Shown here one piece after another: positions 14,518-16,229 of a stretch of DNA of 16,229 nucleotides. Within the stretch, counting starts at the first letter, position 1. Every line of letters begins with the position of its first letter. A program made the position numbers and the translations under genes. The stretch is from UMGS1474 sp050946775. GTDB lineage: Bacteria > Bacillota > Clostridia > Oscillospirales > Acutalibacteraceae. The DNA lies in the NCBI GenBank assembly GCA_050946775.1, contig JBMNVL010000039.1, positions 1 to 16,229 on the forward strand. The letters are read 5' to 3'. A model generated the notes under the pieces. It saw nothing but the letters and a program-made list of their open reading frames with translations, did not search any database and had not been told where the DNA came from.

Positions 14518-15669
14518 ATGAAGATCCTGACTTTGAACAACATCGCCGCCTGCGGCACCGACCGTTTCGGCACCGGCTACACCGTCGGCGCTGACGTAAA
14601 CGATCCCGACGGCGTGATGGTCCGCTCGGCGTCGATGCACGAGATGCAGATGCCCGACAGCCTGCTGGCCATCGCCCGTGCCGGCGCCGGCGTCAACAAC
14701 ATCCCGGTCGATTCCTGCAGCGAGCAGGGCATCGTGGTGTTCAACACCCCCGGTGCCAACGCCAACGCCGTCAAGGAGCTGGTGCTGGCCGGTCTGCTGC
14801 TCTCCTCCCGTAAAGTGGTGCCCGCCATCGAGTGGGCCAAGACCCTTAAGGGTGAGGGCGAGGCCGTCGGCAAGCTGGTGGAAAAGGGCAAAAGCCAGTT
14901 CGCCGGCCCGGAGATCAAGGGCAAAAAGCTGGGCGTGATCGGCCTGGGCGCCATCGGCGTGCTGGTGGCCAACGCCGCTGAAAAGCTGGGGATGCAGGTC
15001 TACGGCTACGATCCCTACCTGTCGGTGGACGCCGCCTGGCAGCTGTCCCGCAGCGTGCACCACGCGGCGGCGCTGAGCGAGATCTACGAGGAATGCGATT
15101 ACATCACCATCCACGTGCCGCTGCTGCCCTCCACCAAGGAGATGCTCAACGCCGACGCCTTCGCCCAGATGAAGGACGGGGTGCGGATCCTCAACTTCGC
15201 CCGCGGCGGACTGGTCAACACCGCCGATCTGAAAGCGGCGCTGACGAGCGGCAAGGTGGCTTGCTACGTGGTCGATTTCCCCGACGACGATACCCTTTGC
15301 GTCGAAAACGTCATCGCCATTCCCCATTTGGGCGCGTCCACTCCCGAAAGCGAGGACAACTGCGCCGTGATGGCGGCCGACGAGCTGCGGGATTATCTGG
15401 AGAACGGCAACATCGTCCACTCGGTCAATTTCCCCGACGTGTCGGTGCCCCGCACCGGCAGCGCCCGGGTCTGTGTGCTCCACCGCAACATCCCCGACGT
15501 GTTGTCCCGGGTGAGCGGCGTCTTTGCCGGCAACAACATCGAAAGCCAGACCAACCGCTCCCGCAAGGAGTACGCCTACACCGTGCTGGATCTGGCCAAC
15601 GCCCCGGCGCCCGACAGCGTCCAGAAGATCATGGAGATCGAAGGCGTCCTGCGGGTGCGGGTGATCTGA
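14518..15669 (+). CDS. serA: D-3-phosphoglycerate dehydrogenase (short form with ACT domain)
   Basis: This 383-residue enzyme oxidises 3-phosphoglycerate to 3-phosphohydroxypyruvate with NAD, the first step of serine biosynthesis. The NAD fold has GLGAIG (142-147), catalytic Arg229 in ARGGLV, and His270 in PHLGAST. A C-terminal ACT domain (about 318-383, ARVCVLHRNIPDVLSRVSGV) would allow feedback by serine. The loop that normally reads DVFxxEP with the catalytic Glu is short and reads DFPDDDT (253-259), so an Asp may take the acid role. It lacks the extra intervening domain of long forms. An AAGGGG ribosome binding site precedes ATG 14518, 18 bases after serC. Terminator follows within 25 bases of the stop. 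Confidence 0.95.
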   Translation: MKILTLNNIAACGTDRFGTGYTVGADVNDPDGVMVRSASMHEMQMPDSLLAIARAGAGVNNIPVDSCSEQGIVVFNTPGANANAVKELVLAGLLLSSRKVVPAIEWAKTLKGEGEAVGKLVEKGKSQFAGPEIKGKKLGVIGLGAIGVLVANAAEKLGMQVYGYDPYLSVDAAWQLSRSVHHAAALSEIYEECDYITIHVPLLPSTKEMLNADAFAQMKDGVRILNFARGGLVNTADLKAALTSGKVACYVVDFPDDDTLCVENVIAIPHLGASTPESEDNCAVMAADELRDYLENGNIVHSVNFPDVSVPRTGSARVCVLHRNIPDVLSRVSGVFAGNNIESQTNRSRKEYAYTVLDLANAPAPDSVQKIMEIEGVLRVRVI

Positions 15670-15690
15670 TTTTACGCGTACGATTTCAAA

Positions 15691-15725
15691 GCGCCCCGTT
15701 TGCCATGGCAAACGGGGCGCTTTTT
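15691..15725 (+). terminator. Rho-independent terminator of serC-serA
   Basis: A perfect inverted repeat, GCGCCCCGTTTGCC (15691-15704) and its complement ending GGGGCGC (15707-15720), is followed by TTTTT. It is 21 bases after the serA stop and should end the serine operon transcript. Confidence 0.9.
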
Positions 15726-15762
15726 GCGATTTGTCGGCACCCCGTAGGGGCGTATAAACTTG

Positions 15763-16009
15763 GCTCCCCCTTTTGGGGGAGCTGGCACGGCGTCAGCCGT
15801 GACGGAGAGGGCTGTCGGAACCCTCTCCGCCCGCAAAAGACGCACAAACCGATGGCAGGCAAACACGGCCCCCTCTGACGAGGGGGCTGGCTCGGCAGGC
15901 GCGATAGCGACGGCCGAGACTGGGGGAGAGATAACGAGAGTGGTGAAAAACGTTCTCTCCCTCCGTCTTTCGCCTGACGGCGAAATCCACCTCCCTCGTC
16001 AGAGGGAGG
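15763..16009. repeat. Hairpin-rich dispersed repeat cluster in gene-free region
   Basis: This region and the rest to the window end (about 510 bases) hold no convincing gene. Two related units stand in the same orientation. Unit 1 (15763-15827) has GCTCCCCC/GGGGGAGC, CACGGC/GCCGTG and GAGAGGG/CCCTCTC hairpins in a row. Unit 2 (15868-15932) has GCCCCCT/AGGGGGC and CTCGGC/GCCGAG hairpins followed by GGGGGAGAG. A third partial unit (15990-16009, CCTCCCTC/GAGGGAGG) lies in the opposite sense. These look like repeats scattered through related gut Firmicute genomes. Confidence 0.6.
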
Positions 16010-16091
16010 CATGACGCGCCCCGCCTGTTTGCACAAACCGGAGCCGGGCACCGCAAACGGAGGCTATCATCCGCCCGCGGGATGACAACAA

Positions 16092-16170
16092 AAGATTCTT
16101 CGGGCTATCGCTCTCAGAATGACCCTCCTTTTTTACTGCGGTGTCATCCTGAGCGAAGCGAAGGATCTTT
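16092..16170. repeat. Dispersed intergenic repeat pair (copy C)
   Basis: A reverse unit (AAGATTCTTCGGGCTATCGC ending CAGAATGAC, 16092-16123) is followed by a forward unit (TGTCATCCTGAGCGAAGCGA continuing AGGATCTTTT, 16142-16170). Same family as the copies at 2052-2130 and 10690-10806. A separate inverted repeat, GGGAGGGG/CCCCTCCC (16198-16216), ends the window. Confidence 0.7.
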
Positions 16171-16229
16171 TTTAGCAAACTTACGGTAAGCGTGTAGGGG
16201 AGGGGTTTCCCCTCCCGCCGCGCAAACGG

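Noticed and set aside
13390..15711. Minus-strand 773-codon open frame opposite serC and serA
   Set aside because: Shadow of two clear metabolic genes; it would also span their intergenic region and terminator.
15763..16170. CRISPR array
   Set aside because: Repeat units are few, hairpin-rich, diverged and not regularly spaced, and no cas genes are near.

Overview
The window looks like a chromosomal segment of an anaerobic, GC-rich Firmicute, most likely a gut member of the Oscillospirales (Ruminococcaceae-type). This is inferred from several features together: an oxygen-sensitive class III ribonucleotide reductase, a sensory-type [FeFe]-hydrogenase-like protein, Cna-B/sortase surface genes with an LIQTG sorting motif, strong AGGAGG-type ribosome binding sites, and dispersed short intergenic repeats. 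No ribosomal marker is present, so the placement is tentative.

Left part, plus strand (1-2021): the tail of a surface-protein/pilus operon. It holds the 3' end of a class C sortase gene, then an unusual gene (319-1809) that joins a complete secreted Cna-B surface protein with its sorting signal to a complete second sortase in one reading frame, then a 71-residue coiled-coil protein overlapping it by ATGA. A dispersed repeat pair follows, then a stand-alone radical SAM/SPASM-like protein of unknown substrate (2265-3659), then a 181-bp MITE-like element.

Centre, minus strand (3911-13208), read right to left. (a) A redox-sensing module starts from a clear promoter near 13250-13280: DRTGG protein, anti-sigma-type ATPase, iron-sulfur [FeFe]-hydrogenase-like sensor and a second small DRTGG-like protein. 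(b) After a repeat-containing gap come a PHP phosphoesterase with a TTG start, a TPR protein and a DUF4037 nucleotidyltransferase-like protein, followed closely by nrdG. (c) nrdD has its own strong promoter, whose -35 box is overlapped by a near-consensus NrdR box with a second box 32 bp upstream. NrdD carries a fused C-terminal thioredoxin-like domain. Downstream, past a hairpin, is a thioredoxin-reductase-like flavoprotein that lacks the canonical NADPH-recognition motif. NrdG, NrdD-Trx and this flavoprotein could form a compact anaerobic deoxynucleotide synthesis unit with its own thiol electron supply.

Right part, plus strand (13342-15669): serC and serA, the first two enzymes of serine biosynthesis, are driven by a near-consensus promoter divergent from the redox-sensor promoter and end at a strong terminator. 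The last ~510 bases hold no convincing gene, only several hairpin-rich dispersed repeats.
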